Shown here: positions 20,626 through 31,499 of the stretch, piece by piece
How positions within the stretch are numbered: position 1 is the stretch's first letter
Layout of the letters: each line of letters starts with the position of its first letter
Assembly: GCA_918026815.1 (NCBI GenBank)
Contig: CAKJVC010000023.1
Span: 1 to 63,823 of the forward strand
Reading direction: 5' to 3'
DNA from: Chalara sp. BL73
Taxonomy: Eukaryota; Ascomycota; Leotiomycetes; Helotiales
Length of the DNA: 63,823 nucleotides
The notes under the pieces: generated by a model
What the model saw: only the letters and a program-made list of their open reading frames with translations
Databases searched by the model: none
Told to the model about the DNA's origin: nothing
Position numbers and translations under genes: made by a program

Positions 20626-22596
20626 ATGGCTCTCGAAATAGGCTCTACGTTTCCTGATATTCCTTCAGCTAAGTTAGCTATCAAAAGCTTTGTTGCAAAC
20701 GCTTCTGAATCATGGAAAGCTACTCATTCAGATAAAAAACGATTCAATATTGTATGTCGAACGCCGCGTAACTGCAAGTTCAAAATTAGAGCTTGTAATT
20801 CTAAAAGAAAAGGAGTTGTTATAACTCATCTGGAACCCCATACTTGCTCTCCTGCAAGTCACTTTCAAGCTTCGAATACAAACAGTTTGGAGTATATAAT
20901 ACCTCATCACCGTTCTTCGATTATCGAAAATCCTAGAATTACTCCAAAGCAAATTCAATCAACTGAACGCTTGCAATTTTATAACAAAATTCCGTACCTT
21001 CAAGCGTATCGTGTAAAGCAAGCTGTTCTCGACGAGATGTATGGTGATGAAACTGAATCGTTTGCGCTATTTCCTAGCTATATCGAAAGGTTCAAAGAAA
21101 TCGATGAAAACAATTACGCTGTACTTCAAACGCAAGCTGATAACGTATTCCAAGCAGCTTTTTTTGCTCCAGGCCCTCTTCGTTTAGCTGCAAAACAGCT
21201 TCGTCAGTTTTTTGCTCTTGATGGAACTCATACAAAGTCGCGATATCGTATGATATTGTTGATTTGTTGTGGAATCGACGCCAACGACAAAGTAGTGCCT
21301 TTAGCCTGGGCATTAGTACCTATTGAAGAAGAGTATTGGTGGAGCTGGTTTTTACGTCATTTAAAGATTGCTTTTCCAGTAACTTTGCAACGTCGCCATA
21401 CTTTTATTTCTGATCGTGAAAAGGGTATGGCGAAAGCTATAGTAGAAGAGTATCCTGCAGCAATTCATCTTCACTGTTGTCAGCATATTGCAGATAACTT
21501 ACAGCAAAGATTCGGTAACAAAGTGAAGCCACTTTTCTGGAGAGCATGTAAAGCTAAAACGCCATTGTTGTTCAAAGCCGAAATGATGAAGTTGAAAGAA
21601 CTAAGTACGCCTGCTTTCGATTACCTTTGCAATATCGACAAAGAGCTTTGGACTAGAGCATATTCTAAATATCCTCGATTTGGCCATAATACTTCTAATA
21701 TTGTCGAATCGTTGAATTCAGTTTGGAGTGATTATCGACGTTTGCCTCCTCTTCGATTACTAGACGGTATTTATTTGGCAGCGACTGAAACGTGGTTCAA
21801 AAGGCGTTCAGAAACTAGCAAATCTAATGATCTTGCTAACGTGCCAATGGCCAAATTCAAAAGCCGAATACAAGCTTCTCGTCGATATCGAGTTTATCTT
21901 TCAGATCAAAATATTGCGCAAGTCGAGGATCCTGAATCAGGCCGGAAGTGGGTAGTTGTTTTGAATCAAAAGTATTGCGACTGTACAGATTTCAATGAGT
22001 ATCAATCACCTTGTTCTCACGCAATTGCCGCTGCAAAATTTCTGCGAATCGATTCAATTGAGCTTTTTGATCAGTATTTCACTACGCAGGCTTACGAGTC
22101 GACTTACCGCCATACAGTACTACCAGTTTCAATCGAAAACCTTCCTCGTGACGATTCAATTAAGCCACCGATTCTGCGCAAAGCAGCTGGCCGACCTCGA
22201 ACAAACCGCGTACGCAAAGGCCAGTGGAGCAGAAAACAAACACGCTGTGGGAATTGCCTTGAATGGGGTCATAATCGCCGTCGTTGTACAAATCAGCCTG
22301 TTTCAAATGGACGTCGAGAACGAGCTTACGAATGGCTACAATCGGAACCTGAAGATGAGGATAGTAGAGAGGAAGAAGAGGATCAATTGAGTACCGACGA
22401 AGAAGAGGAATCACGCCTCGATCAAGAGTTAGGCATACAAATTGAAGAGGTTGATCAGGCTATTGAGCTGGATACAAGTGATAGCAGCTATAACTTTTCA
22501 GAAGTCGACAGCGATATTTTCGATCAAGATTCTATTCAACCTACAGATCTAGCTTTACGATTTTCTACAAGGTCTGGGAAAGCGTATGGAATATAA
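20626..22596 (+). CDS. MULE transposase with SWIM and zinc-knuckle motifs
   Basis: A single 656-codon frame. An N-terminal FAR1/FLYWCH-like zinc region (Cys/His pattern around residues 45-80, HLEPHTCSPASH) is followed by the DDE core: Asp199 in FALDGTHTK, Asp263 in FISDREKGM, then HCCQHIADNLQQRFG. A SWIM zinc finger (CDC at 451-453, then SPCSHAIAAAKF), a zinc knuckle CGNCLEWGHNRRRC near 541-554 and an acidic tail complete it. All expected parts are present with no stops, and the length suits the family. It could move this element or related MITEs. Confidence 0.9.
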   Translation: MALEIGSTFPDIPSAKLAIKSFVANASESWKATHSDKKRFNIVCRTPRNCKFKIRACNSKRKGVVITHLEPHTCSPASHFQASNTNSLEYIIPHHRSSIIENPRITPKQIQSTERLQFYNKIPYLQAYRVKQAVLDEMYGDETESFALFPSYIERFKEIDENNYAVLQTQADNVFQAAFFAPGPLRLAAKQLRQFFALDGTHTKSRYRMILLICCGIDANDKVVPLAWALVPIEEEYWWSWFLRHLKIAFPVTLQRRHTFISDREKGMAKAIVEEYPAAIHLHCCQHIADNLQQRFGNKVKPLFWRACKAKTPLLFKAEMMKLKELSTPAFDYLCNIDKELWTRAYSKYPRFGHNTSNIVESLNSVWSDYRRLPPLRLLDGIYLAATETWFKRRSETSKSNDLANVPMAKFKSRIQASRRYRVYLSDQNIAQVEDPESGRKWVVVLNQKYCDCTDFNEYQSPCSHAIAAAKFLRIDSIELFDQYFTTQAYESTYRHTVLPVSIENLPRDDSIKPPILRKAAGRPRTNRVRKGQWSRKQTRCGNCLEWGHNRRRCTNQPVSNGRRERAYEWLQSEPEDEDSREEEEDQLSTDEEEESRLDQELGIQIEEVDQAIELDTSDSSYNFSEVDSDIFDQDSIQPTDLALRFSTRSGKAYGI

Positions 22597-22993
22597 TTGA
22601 TTTTAGGAATACAACAATAAAAGTACATTGATTTCTGGCCTATATTCTACTTACAGCGTACCTACAACGTGCTTACAGCGAGTGTTGAAGGTTTTCTCAA
22701 ATACCATCAATTATTTGGTGGCTTTCTGAAATACCATTAAAAATTTAAGAGTGTTGGAGGCTTTCTCAAATACCATCAATTATTTGGTGGCTTTCTGAAA
22801 TACCATCATTTGTGGTATATGAGAAAGCCTCCAAATTCAGTGGTGGTATTTCAGATATTTATCGACTTTTTGATGGTATTTGAGATATTTGCCGTTATTT
22901 ATATTAATAATATTTTCCTTTACTTCGCTAATAGTCTTGTCGTTAATTATACCCTATGTCACGAACACGGTCCTATATGCCTGGAAAGGCGGG

Positions 22994-23448
22994 TGTAACG
23001 TACGGGGTAGCCTTGGGCCTAGGTAGCTGGGTCTAAGGCTCGTTGGTTGGTATGGTATATATGAAGTGGACTAGACACTGCTTCACTAAGGAGTGAAACG
23101 TTACAAGTATAACAAGATAAACTATATTGCTAAACTATGAAGTAAGTTGAGCACGAAGCTCCTAAACTACGAGACTATGACTACTTATATAGTATGGTTG
23201 GGTTGGAGTCCTTTGGAGTCCCTGGAGTCCATATGGACTCCCAAGACTCCTCTAGACTCCATCACGTGACCGGTCGCTGCTACCAGGGGTACGAAAGCCG
23301 TCTGCTCTTTTACCCACTTAAAGTCCTGGGTCATTGGCTGGTCCCGGGACCTCCATCCCTGGGACCACCATTGGTCCTGGGACGTCAAGGACGTCCTGGG
23401 GCTCCTCCTCCTGGGGCCTCAGCAGGTCCCCGGATTCGGTTCGTGACA
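22994..23448 (-). mobile_element. Solo LTR (455 bp)
   Basis: Boundaries TGTAACG and CGTGACA, with the perfect 5-bp duplication GCGGG (22989..22993 and 23449..23453). It shares GAGCACGAAGCTCCT with the other LTRs in reverse orientation, so it belongs to a related family and is oriented minus. GGAGTCC/GGACTCC repeats lie at about 23210-23260. No internal domain. Confidence 0.8.
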
Positions 23449-23548
23449 GCGGGTTGTAGGTGCTTCAATACGAAAATACTAAACTAAGGAGAGAAAAAGT
23501 ACAATCTCGGAAGCTGTTGGCTAAGTCAAGTTCTCGAGCCATGTGCTA

Positions 23549-23777
23549 CTAGTCCCATTTAGGGAACCCAAGCGAGCCAACCACGTGATAACCGTGACAA
23601 GCGATATGCTGTACGCTCACAGGTTCCAAACTTCGCTGCAAGGGCAGGAACGTTCTTAGGTGTGTCTGCAGTGTCGTAAACGTTGTAAAACTTGGATTTT
23701 CTTGGAGTATCGAATTCTCTGCGTTTGATAGACTCTTTATAAGCCTCTCCGCGAGTCTCATACCTGGCTTTAGCCAT
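23549..23777 (-). pseudogene. N-terminal fragment of a Tc1-like transposase
   Basis: Reads MAKARYETRGEAYKESIK and then KFYNVYDTADTPKNVPALA, which parallels FYDAYDRDCPEKSMRQLC in the intact Tc1-like transposase at 52428. Only the first helix-turn-helix part is present before a stop. No catalytic residues. Confidence 0.35.
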
Positions 23778-23873
23778 GGTTGTTGGTGGTTGAAGGTAGG
23801 GTAATTTGTTTTGATTTTACGTGTTTAGGTGGTCTGTGCACTGACATCAATTCTGACAACCCCTGGTGCCCTA

Positions 23874-24013
23874 TCCCTTAAACCGTCATGGCGGCGGGAA
23901 GCCAAAAACCTCGCTTGGTAAGCCAATTAAAATGATTAGCGAAAGGTTCAAGTCTCTTAATTGGCCTATCAAGCGAGGTTTTTGGCTTCCCGCCGCAATG
24001 ACGGTTAAAGGGA
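23874..24013. mobile_element. 140-bp hairpin MITE, TA-flanked
   Basis: Near-perfect inverted arms (TCCCTTAAACCGTCATGGCG at the left end; its complement with two changes at the right) of about 55 bp, with TA at both outer ends. No coding capacity. A Tc1/mariner or pogo origin is inferred from the TA. Confidence 0.75.
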
Positions 24014-24658
24014 TAAAGCTGTTCGAGGCTGGTAAAGCAGGGGGAGCTTAACGTCGAGCAACTATTGTATCTGTAGGCTTATACCGTGATTTCCAGAGCT
24101 CCTCCACTGCTTTCTCTGTACCTGGTATCCATTCAGCCTCCCAGTTTTGTCGAATATACTCCCATTTATCATTCCCACCAAGTATCTCAAAATTAATTCT
24201 TGCAGAAGCTTAGCCCGTGCCATCAGGTTTTCGATCTGCAGGTCCAAGACGGCATGACAGTAAGACGGATGAAATTTCCTGATATTTTGCTGGTCGGGAA
24301 GGAGGCTGAGACTTAGGCGGATGCGACCCCTTCTTGGCGTAGCCGCCAACCGTGATTCCCCAGGCCCAGGGATCCGCATCCTCTGTTCCTGATTCGCCTT
24401 ACCCCAGATCTCCATCCACTTTAAGCTCAAACGGCAGCATATTGCATATGCAAATTACACTTGACAAAATTATCCACATGTAATGCCCCTGATTTCTTGG
24501 ATTTTCTTACATGGCTGACAATGACGCTGTTACTTATATATCCGCCGGATTTCCCCTACATATACTGCTCAGCCAGTTTGAAGTTTTACATTATTTATTC
24601 CGTTACTGAAGCTGCTACACTCGCCCGTACTTACCACGACCGGTCTCTATCGATCATC
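24014..24658. other. Upstream region, no supported gene
   Basis: About 645 bases containing the presumed promoter of the secreted-protein gene. A 122-codon minus frame at 24062..24430 has no recognisable content and is not called. Confidence 0.4.
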
Positions 24659-25246
24659 ATGCACAACTTCAAACTCCTCTGTCTCGGTCTCATGGCCTCC
24701 GTAGCCTTCGCAACTGACTCGTCGCCTTTACTCTTCAACCGTCAAGTCACCCAAATACCTTGCTCCGAGCTAGGGGAGAAGGACTGTGGCTCCGGCTGTA
24801 TCCCCTTGAGTTACACCTGTTGTCCACAACAGCAAGGTGGATGTCCCTTGTCACAATACTGTGTGGTCGGCTTAAACGGCTTGGATGGTTGCTGTGATAT
24901 TGGTGAAGTGTGCGTAGGCGAAGGGGGTACAAACACCGATCTTAATACACTCACGTCTACTTCGACATTTTCCTTCACTGAGACGTCGAGTTTGCCTTCA
25001 GAGACGACTCCTGCTTCCATTTCAACTGAAGCCTCCATCTCAACTCCAGAGCCAACCTCGACCTCGAGCTCCACCTCACTGTCGACAACATCCTACGTCG
25101 AAAATCCACCTGCGACCACCTCGTCAAGCAACACAACCGTCACCAAACCGCCTGTTGAATTCACTGGAGGCGCCGATGGAAGTCTCGGGGCTACCTCGGC
25201 ATTTCCCGTACTGGGAGCACTGTTCGCTGCACTCTTTATGTTTTAA
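24659..25246 (+). CDS. Cys-rich secreted protein with Ser/Thr stalk, probably GPI-anchored
   Basis: Intronless, 195 residues from ATG 24659 (context ATCATCATGC). The signal peptide is MHNFKLLCLGLMASVAFAT. A compact Cys-rich domain follows at about residues 35-85 (CSELGEKDCGSGCIPL, CCPQQQGGCPLSQYC, CCDIGEVC), then a Ser/Thr stalk and a hydrophobic end (FPVLGALFAALFMF). This layout is common in fungal surface proteins. The cysteine spacing resembles small chitin-binding-like or granulin-like modules but matches none that I can name. Confidence 0.75.
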   Translation: MHNFKLLCLGLMASVAFATDSSPLLFNRQVTQIPCSELGEKDCGSGCIPLSYTCCPQQQGGCPLSQYCVVGLNGLDGCCDIGEVCVGEGGTNTDLNTLTSTSTFSFTETSSLPSETTPASISTEASISTPEPTSTSSSTSLSTTSYVENPPATTSSSNTTVTKPPVEFTGGADGSLGATSAFPVLGALFAALFMF

Positions 25247-26168
25247 GTGAGCATGAAATTAATTGGGTTCTGGGTGCTCATCTGTCTGAGCTGAAGACAT
25301 AGCCATAAACTAGTATTGGTAAATAGTAGTAGTAGTAGTTTATTACGTCCGGCAAAGCCTAAAGGGCCCTAGTCTATATTACATAATCCACTTCGTTCAG
25401 TGTTTCTATACTGTTCAATATCTCGGAGGTGTTGTCGTTCGAATGGTTTTAGAACCTTCGATACCATTTCTATTGCATGTAGATGTGAAGGTGGTCGTGG
25501 TGCTGGTGACATCGAGGTTATCAAAGCTCGCGATCCTTGTGTGATCTCGCTATTCACCCGAATGGGGCTGGCTTGGTGTGTGACGGACCGTGGCCGGGGG
25601 AAGACCATTATGAGGCTTGAAGGCGCGATCTCTGTTTGATGATAGGGTGGGTGGTTGTCAGAATTTATTGGATGTGGGGTTTTTGGGACCTGCGAACTCT
25701 ACTTTTCGCATGTGGGCAGGGGCTTGCGAACTCGGCTTTTTCACGCATGACGAGTCCATACTTCTGTTCTCTTGTTGTCAAACAAAGTGGTTGAAGTCTT
25801 TGAGGGGGTATTGAAGTTCTCAAGGGGAGGGGTTTATTATTGCCCTTCGAGGCCACCAAATTCCACCAAATTGCACTTCGACCTACAATAGGCCGCCGTA
25901 GTCATTTCCACCACGGCAATGGCGCGTCGACCTCATACAATATGAATGATATCAAACCTCCACTCAATTGCAACCGTGATTAGCTCCGCCATCTGTCGTG
26001 TCAATCTTCCGTAGTCACCCTCAGCAAGACTACACTAGTGCCTCGGCTTACGTCCTCGCACGCGGCTCATGTCTGTATCAAGGCACTGTCGGACGCGACG
26101 CGTCTCTGGTAGAATATTGCTACTTTTCAAACGTACACATATTTCACAGCGTCCTGTCTTAGGACGCC
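25247..26168. other. No supported gene; short TAG microsatellite
   Basis: A (TAG)5 run at about 25326..25341 is followed by TTTATTACGTCC. Non-LTR retrotransposon 3' ends can look like this, but no reverse transcriptase is seen. The rest is featureless to me. Confidence 0.3.
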
Positions 26169-26660
26169 ATGATTTTTCAGTCGCAGTCCCTTGGTGAAAA
26201 CATTATTTATCTTCCCGAGTTCGGTACCATTTTCTGCACTAAGCACAACTCCGCTATACCGTCTCGCGAACTTAAGAACCACTTACGTCTCAACCCAGAC
26301 CACAAGCTGCCGCCAGCAATATGGCAGCCCATCTTCAATGCCGCCCAGGCCGTTCGCCCCCGGCCGAAGGCGACACTCGTGGAGCTGGCAGCCCCTCCCC
26401 ACGGCTCTGATCCTCTCCCCTTCCTGCCTATCCTCGATGGCATGCAGTGTCGGGCCTGCCCCTACCTCCGAGGCACGCGGAAGGAAGACGGCGTTCTGAA
26501 AACCTCAAATGCAACGTACTGCTCAGCTATTGAATCATCAGAGTTACCAAGGGCTACAAAGTCTTTGACTTGTTTTTCCCAGTATTGTAACGTCGTTGTT
26601 GGGATGAATCTAAGTCCAGAAGTGGCATGCATGGGTTGCCTGAAAATGTCAAGCGGATAG
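26169..26660 (+). pseudogene. OrsD-like (DUF3505) zinc-finger fragment
   Basis: A 163-codon frame. Residues 10-60 hold ICTK-type Cys/His spacing (FCTKHNSAIPSRELKNHLRL, then DHKL), followed by LPFLPILDGMQCRACPYL, the order seen in fungal OrsD/DUF3505 proteins. The normal protein is several hundred residues longer; here the similarity ends at about codon 110 and the rest looks unrelated. It is a truncated copy or single domain. OrsD proteins are of unclear function and are often found near repeats. Confidence 0.4.
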
Positions 26661-27279
26661 ATCTGGCCAACTCCATGACCTGCGGCCGGGTTGTTCCTGA
26701 TAATAATGTAATGAGCATTTCTGCGTTCCAAGAATTGGTAATGGCGTAGTATGCCACTATTAGCGTCTCGGCGTCAAAATCCTCATCCGTTGACATACAG
26801 GCTCTATCGCTGTCCAAGTCAGACTGGGCATGTTCTATATTGTCAATATCGTAGTCAAGAAAGTTATCATGCTGATTCGCCGATGCACGCAATGCAACAT
26901 CAACGCGACCAACTTCTCTCGATTTCCGCAGTAGCTCAATATTCCTTGCGAAGTTGCGACTATTATGCGATGAAAGAGTTAGGTTCACGATGTTCCAAAC
27001 CTTGGGCAGAAGCATCCCGTTTCACCTTATACTCAGCTGCATGTTGTTGAAAGAGTGGTGGCAGTTGGTTCCACGGCACAAATAGCCCAAATAATATTTC
27101 GGCAGGGTCATTCATAATCGCAGTTGTCTTTGGATGACCTCATTTGAGACTCTCTTCCTTGGTCTGGTATTCGGAAAGGTCCTTACAGAACGTAGCAATA
27201 TTTAAAAATGTAAATACTGAAATCACTTCGCCATACAATCTTGGAATTAAACCAATACTCCCTGATGCTTCCACCGCTC

Positions 27280-27928
27280 TCACTTTATTTCGACAATAAT
27301 GGTTTCTTCGTCTGTTGCATTTGCAACCTTTGCCCCCTTTCTAACCTTGCAATATCGCGACTGCACCTTTTCATCTGTAGGTCTTGGTCTTTTCCGAGGG
27401 TTTGAGGACGAAAGAATATCCAGAGGGGCCACCGGAGACATCACAGCCGATCTTTCACTCTCAGCTGTTAAGCGCACGTTTTCAAATTCCTAGAACTGGA
27501 TTTAGCAGTCATAATAAATGATCCTGTACAGTATCAAACTTACCTTTTCCAGCAGCTTGGTGACTCGTTTCTCGGCCATTACTGCGCTATCCTTAGGAAT
27601 TAACTCTGTCTTCTCCTGCAACTCAGGGCTGATTGATATTATCCCTGGCAAACTATTGCGTTGTTGAAAAATAAGCTGTATGTATCTTCCAAGACTGTGC
27701 ATATTGTGAGTGACCGAATAACTTAATATGGTGTAAGATTCACTCTTTCTCTGAGGGGTTATCCTGGGCCGCTCTGGGCCATATCTTTTCACCATACAAT
27801 TCCAGGAACCCCCACACAGAGACATGGAGCTGCCTCGTAGAAAAATATTCTGAGCAATAGGTGCGAAACTGTAATTCCTGAATTTGGGTGGAAAAAATTG
27901 ACTTAAGATTAGTTTCGTTGTTATTCAT
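27280..27928 (-). CDS. Possible small gene of unknown function
   Basis: The best-supported part is a 54-bp intron (27490..27543; GTAAGT, CTAAAT branch-like, TTCTAG) joining a coiled segment (ELQEKTELIPKDSAVMAEK, then RVTKLLEK) to EFENVRLTAESERSAVMSP and a basic, nuclear-localisation-like stretch (NPRKRPRPTDEK). The upstream part from a possible ATG at 27928 (MNNNETNLKSIF) lies in another frame, so another exon junction is missing. Not recognised. Confidence 0.3.
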
Positions 27929-29244
27929 TATGATTCGTCTCTGCTGAATTGATTTAATGGACAATTTTTTTGCAGTTGTCAAGGTGGCCTAAAACCACGT
28001 GATAATGATTGAGGGCCGCATTTGTCAGAAATAGGGTCTATTGCACAGGGAATCAATTAGAGGATCTGCGAGGGTATCACGGCGATGGGATTACAGGCTT
28101 GTTGGAGCGTTACAGATGATGATATTATCTACAGCGATGAGCCGTAAATGAGGGGAAGATATTTCTAGTTCCTTGGCCTACTTACGTAAGCCGATTCCTG
28201 ACAGCAGGGTAGCAATACACTGACACCATGGTGTCAGTTTAGAGCTGACGTAAGCACGACACCACACCACCAAAATGATCTCGCGTCGCGTTCTACACCT
28301 ATTTGCACTGTAATTTTACCTGCAATTGATGCTCCACCAGACACGATTACATTACAACAATGGATATTCAACTTTCACTGTCGCCGCAGCCTTTGCCAAT
28401 ATCACAATTGCCTACTACACCCTCTATATCTATGCCACTGCCTCCAGAAGCTATTTACAGCTCTAAAAAAGAGCTATATGCTTCAATTCAAGTCTGGGCA
28501 GCACAGCATTACTATGCTTTTCGAATTGGACGGTCTAAAAAGATTAACAACGGTCCTAGAATAAAAGTATTCTATAATTGCGATCGTTGCGGACCGCCAC
28601 CGCCAGAAAACCATCCACAAAGCTATTCACAAGCACGTAAACGACAAACAACTACCCGAAAAACAAGCTGCCAGTTCTCAATAGTAGCTATACAACATAC
28701 AAATACACAATAGGAGCTCCGCTATAGGTCTGGCACAGAATACAATACACATAATCATCCTCCAAGCCAGTCAATTAGCTCTTATCCAGCACACCGGAAA
28801 CTAGCACAAGCAGAAATAAACCAGGCCAAATCTCTTCATAACGCAAGTAAGTTTAATATTATATAACAATTTAAAAGAAAAAAATTAATATATTTATAGG
28901 AATTAAGCCAGGTCAAGCAATTACATATTTACGTGAAATGACAACTGCTCCTTTTCAACCGTACGATATATACAACTTGAATGCTTCTTTTAAAAAAAAG
29001 CAAAAACATAGGCTTTCTGTAAATGATGCTTTGCTTCAACATTTTAAAAACAAAGGAATACACTTTAATATTAATATTACAGCTACAAATCGGACTCGTT
29101 ACTTTTTTATTGCTTATCCTTAGTCAATTCAACTTGCTCAAACTAACCAAAACGTTATACTCGTTGATAATACATACAAAACCAACAAATTTGATATGCT
29201 ACTTCTTTATATGATTAGTAAGCTTTTACATTTTTATTTATACT

Positions 29245-29727
29245 TGTAACAGCCAGAGCCGGTTAAAGACGGATCTCATAACAGCTTATAAGCTGACGGG
29301 CCGTAAGCGGCATGCTCCGCCCATGAACAGCCACAGGCGTACAGCTACAGCAGCCACAGGCATACAGCTACAGCAGCCACAGGCGTACAGCTACAGCAGC
29401 CATAAGCATACAGCTACAGCAGCCATAGGCATACAGCTACAGCAGCCATAGGCATACAGCTACAGCAGCCACAGGCATACAGCTACAGCAGGCATACAGC
29501 TATAGCAGCTACAGGCTCAGCTACAAGCTCAGCTACAGCAGCCACAAGCTGACAGCTACAGCACAGTTGAAAGGATATAAAGAGCAGCTAAAGCTTCCTA
29601 GAGAAAAGCAAGCTTGAGTTTATCTGCTAGACGAACAAGCATACTTTTGATATCAATACATCACTATTGCAGTCACGTGTTTTACCTGTTATATTGCAAT
29701 CTCTCCTGCTGCCTTCTATTTGTTACA
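29245..29727 (+). mobile_element. Solo LTR (483 bp) inside the MULE intron
   Basis: Starts TGTAACA and ends TGTTACA, a perfect 7-bp inverted pair, with ATACT on both sides (29240..29244 and 29728..29732). It sits between a donor-like GTAAGC at about 29219 and the acceptor TTTATAG at about 29759, so it lengthens an intron without touching the reading frame. Orientation is not certain. Confidence 0.8.
29320..29560 (+). repeat. Tandem repeat in the LTR, unit about 23-25 bp
   Basis: About eight to ten copies of variants of AGCCACAGGCATACAGCTAC. The unit length wobbles and the last copies shorten. It lies wholly inside the solo LTR. Confidence 0.75.
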
Positions 29728-30879
29728 ATACTAATCTTTATACTAATTTATTTTATAGGTATTACAAGCTCAAGCATGACATTTTCAATTGGGTTTTGCT
29801 TTTTACCGGGTGAAACAAAAAAAGACTTTGTATAGGCATTTCATTGTTTTCAAAAGCTTGGAATCAAGTCTGCCGTTATAGTTATAGACAGTAACCAGGC
29901 TCAAAAAATGCTTCAGAAGAAGTATTTCCGTATGCTCCTACACTACTTTGTATTTGGCACGTTAATCAATGTGTTGTTGCCAAGTGTAAAAACATAGTTA
30001 AAAACGAAAACTAGCCAGCATTTGAAGCTGCTTAGCGTACAGTTATTCAAGCACGTACAATTGAAGAATTTGATAAACATTAGCTTGAATTTCAAACTTA
30101 ATATTCAACTCCTAAAACTCAGCAATGTGTAACATACTTACAAAATGAATAGCTGAAGCTTAGCCAAAAAAAGCGTTTAGTTGCAGTTTGAACAAATCAA
30201 TATTTACACTTCGGCATTCGAGTTACGTCACGTGTTGAAAGTGCTCACGCATATATTAAGCGTTATTTAGAAAGCAAAAAAACCAAAAGAGACCTTTATT
30301 CGTCATAGCTACTTATTGAAACGGCTGTAATTAACCAAATTACAGCTGTGTTAACTCGTACGGCTATACAACAAGACCGGGCACCTCTTGATATAGACAC
30401 AAAGCTATTTCAGGGCTGTTTCGGAGTTATTACATAGCACGCACTCCGACTTGTACAGCAGCATTTACAGCTTGTTTCACTGCCTTTACAGCTTTGTACA
30501 GAAAGCTTTACACGGTCAATAAGCTTGCCTTGTGCACATATATGTAATATAAAAAAGTCTACAGATGGCCTTATTCCGTCAGATTTCCACGAGCACTAGT
30601 ACTGGGACCGTCAAAGTACTTTACAGCCACTTCTTGACCCGCTGCGAGCTGGTAAACAAAATACAGCTAACTTGCGAATAGCTCGTACAGGCCGTATTCT
30701 TTCTACGAGTAAAAAGCTACTCGTAAAGCAGCCGCCTAAATGTTCAGCATGCCATAGGAAAAAGCATACAATAAACAGCTCTAACTGTCCAGTAAAGCTA
30801 CAAGCATCAATTGCCAAACAAAATCAAATCCTTCTTGATATAGACATAGAAGCAAGGCAGCTACTAGCGCTTACAGCGC

Positions 30880-31497
30880 TTACAGCGTCCACTATGCCTG
30901 TAGCATTCCCTGTACTTACAGCGCCTACAGCGTCCACAATAGCTGTGGCATCCCCTGGATTTACAGCGCTTACAGCGTCCACAATAGCTGTGGCATCCTC
31001 TGTACTTACAGCGCCTACAGCGTCCACAATAGCTATAGCATCCCCTGGATTTACAGCGCCTACAGCGTCCACAATAGCTGTGGCATCCTCTGTACTTACA
31101 GCGCTTACAGCGTCCACAATAGCTATGGCATCCCTTGGATTTACAGCGCCTACAGCGTCCACAATAACTATGGCATCCTCTGTACCTACAGCGCTTACAG
31201 CGTCCATTGTGCCTATGGCGTCCCCTGTACTTACAGCGCCTACAGCGTTCACAATAGCTATGGCATCCTCTGTACTTACAGCGCTTACAGCGTCCACGGT
31301 GCCTGTAGCATCCTCTGTACTTACAGCGCTTACAGCGTCCACGGTGCTTGTGGCATTCTCTGTACTTACAGCACTTACAGCGTCCACGGTGCCTGTGGCA
31401 TCCTTTGTACTTACAGAGCCTATAAAGTCCACTATAACTGTAGCGTCTTCTGTACTTACAAAGCCTATAGAGTCCTCTATAACTGTAGCGTTCCCTG
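30880..31497 (+). repeat. 45-bp coding minisatellite in the MULE
   Basis: Thirteen units of 45 bp encode a 15-residue repeat with consensus SVLTALTASTIAVAS. Two unit types partly alternate (SVLTA and PGFTA starts), so pairs may duplicate as 90 bp. The array continues at 32262..32340 (VLTEPIESTITVAS, PVLAALTVSTV) after the inserted AT-rich element. In reverse translation the array is open in other frames too, as expected for a 45-bp unit. Confidence 0.85.
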
Positions 31498-31499
31498 TA

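Larger units (their letters stand above)
19985..22894 (+). mobile_element. Mutator-like element (MULE) with apparently intact transposase
   Basis: The 9-bp direct repeat TTATTTATA lies at 19976..19984 and 22895..22903. The ends are inverted repeats starting CGGCAAATATCT, and the match continues for about 75 bp (AAATACCAT, TAAATATCT, AATTTGGAGGCTTTCT). Subterminal copies of GAAATACCATCA occur at both ends. The left end is interrupted after eight bases by a solo LTR (19993..20317), so the native element is about 2.6 kb. Confidence 0.85.

Noticed and set aside
24062..24430. 122-codon minus frame
   Set aside because: No recognisable motif, start context or splice partner; overlaps a presumed promoter.
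25320..25400. Non-LTR retrotransposon tail suggested by (TAG)n
   Set aside because: No reverse transcriptase, poly-A tail or target duplication visible.
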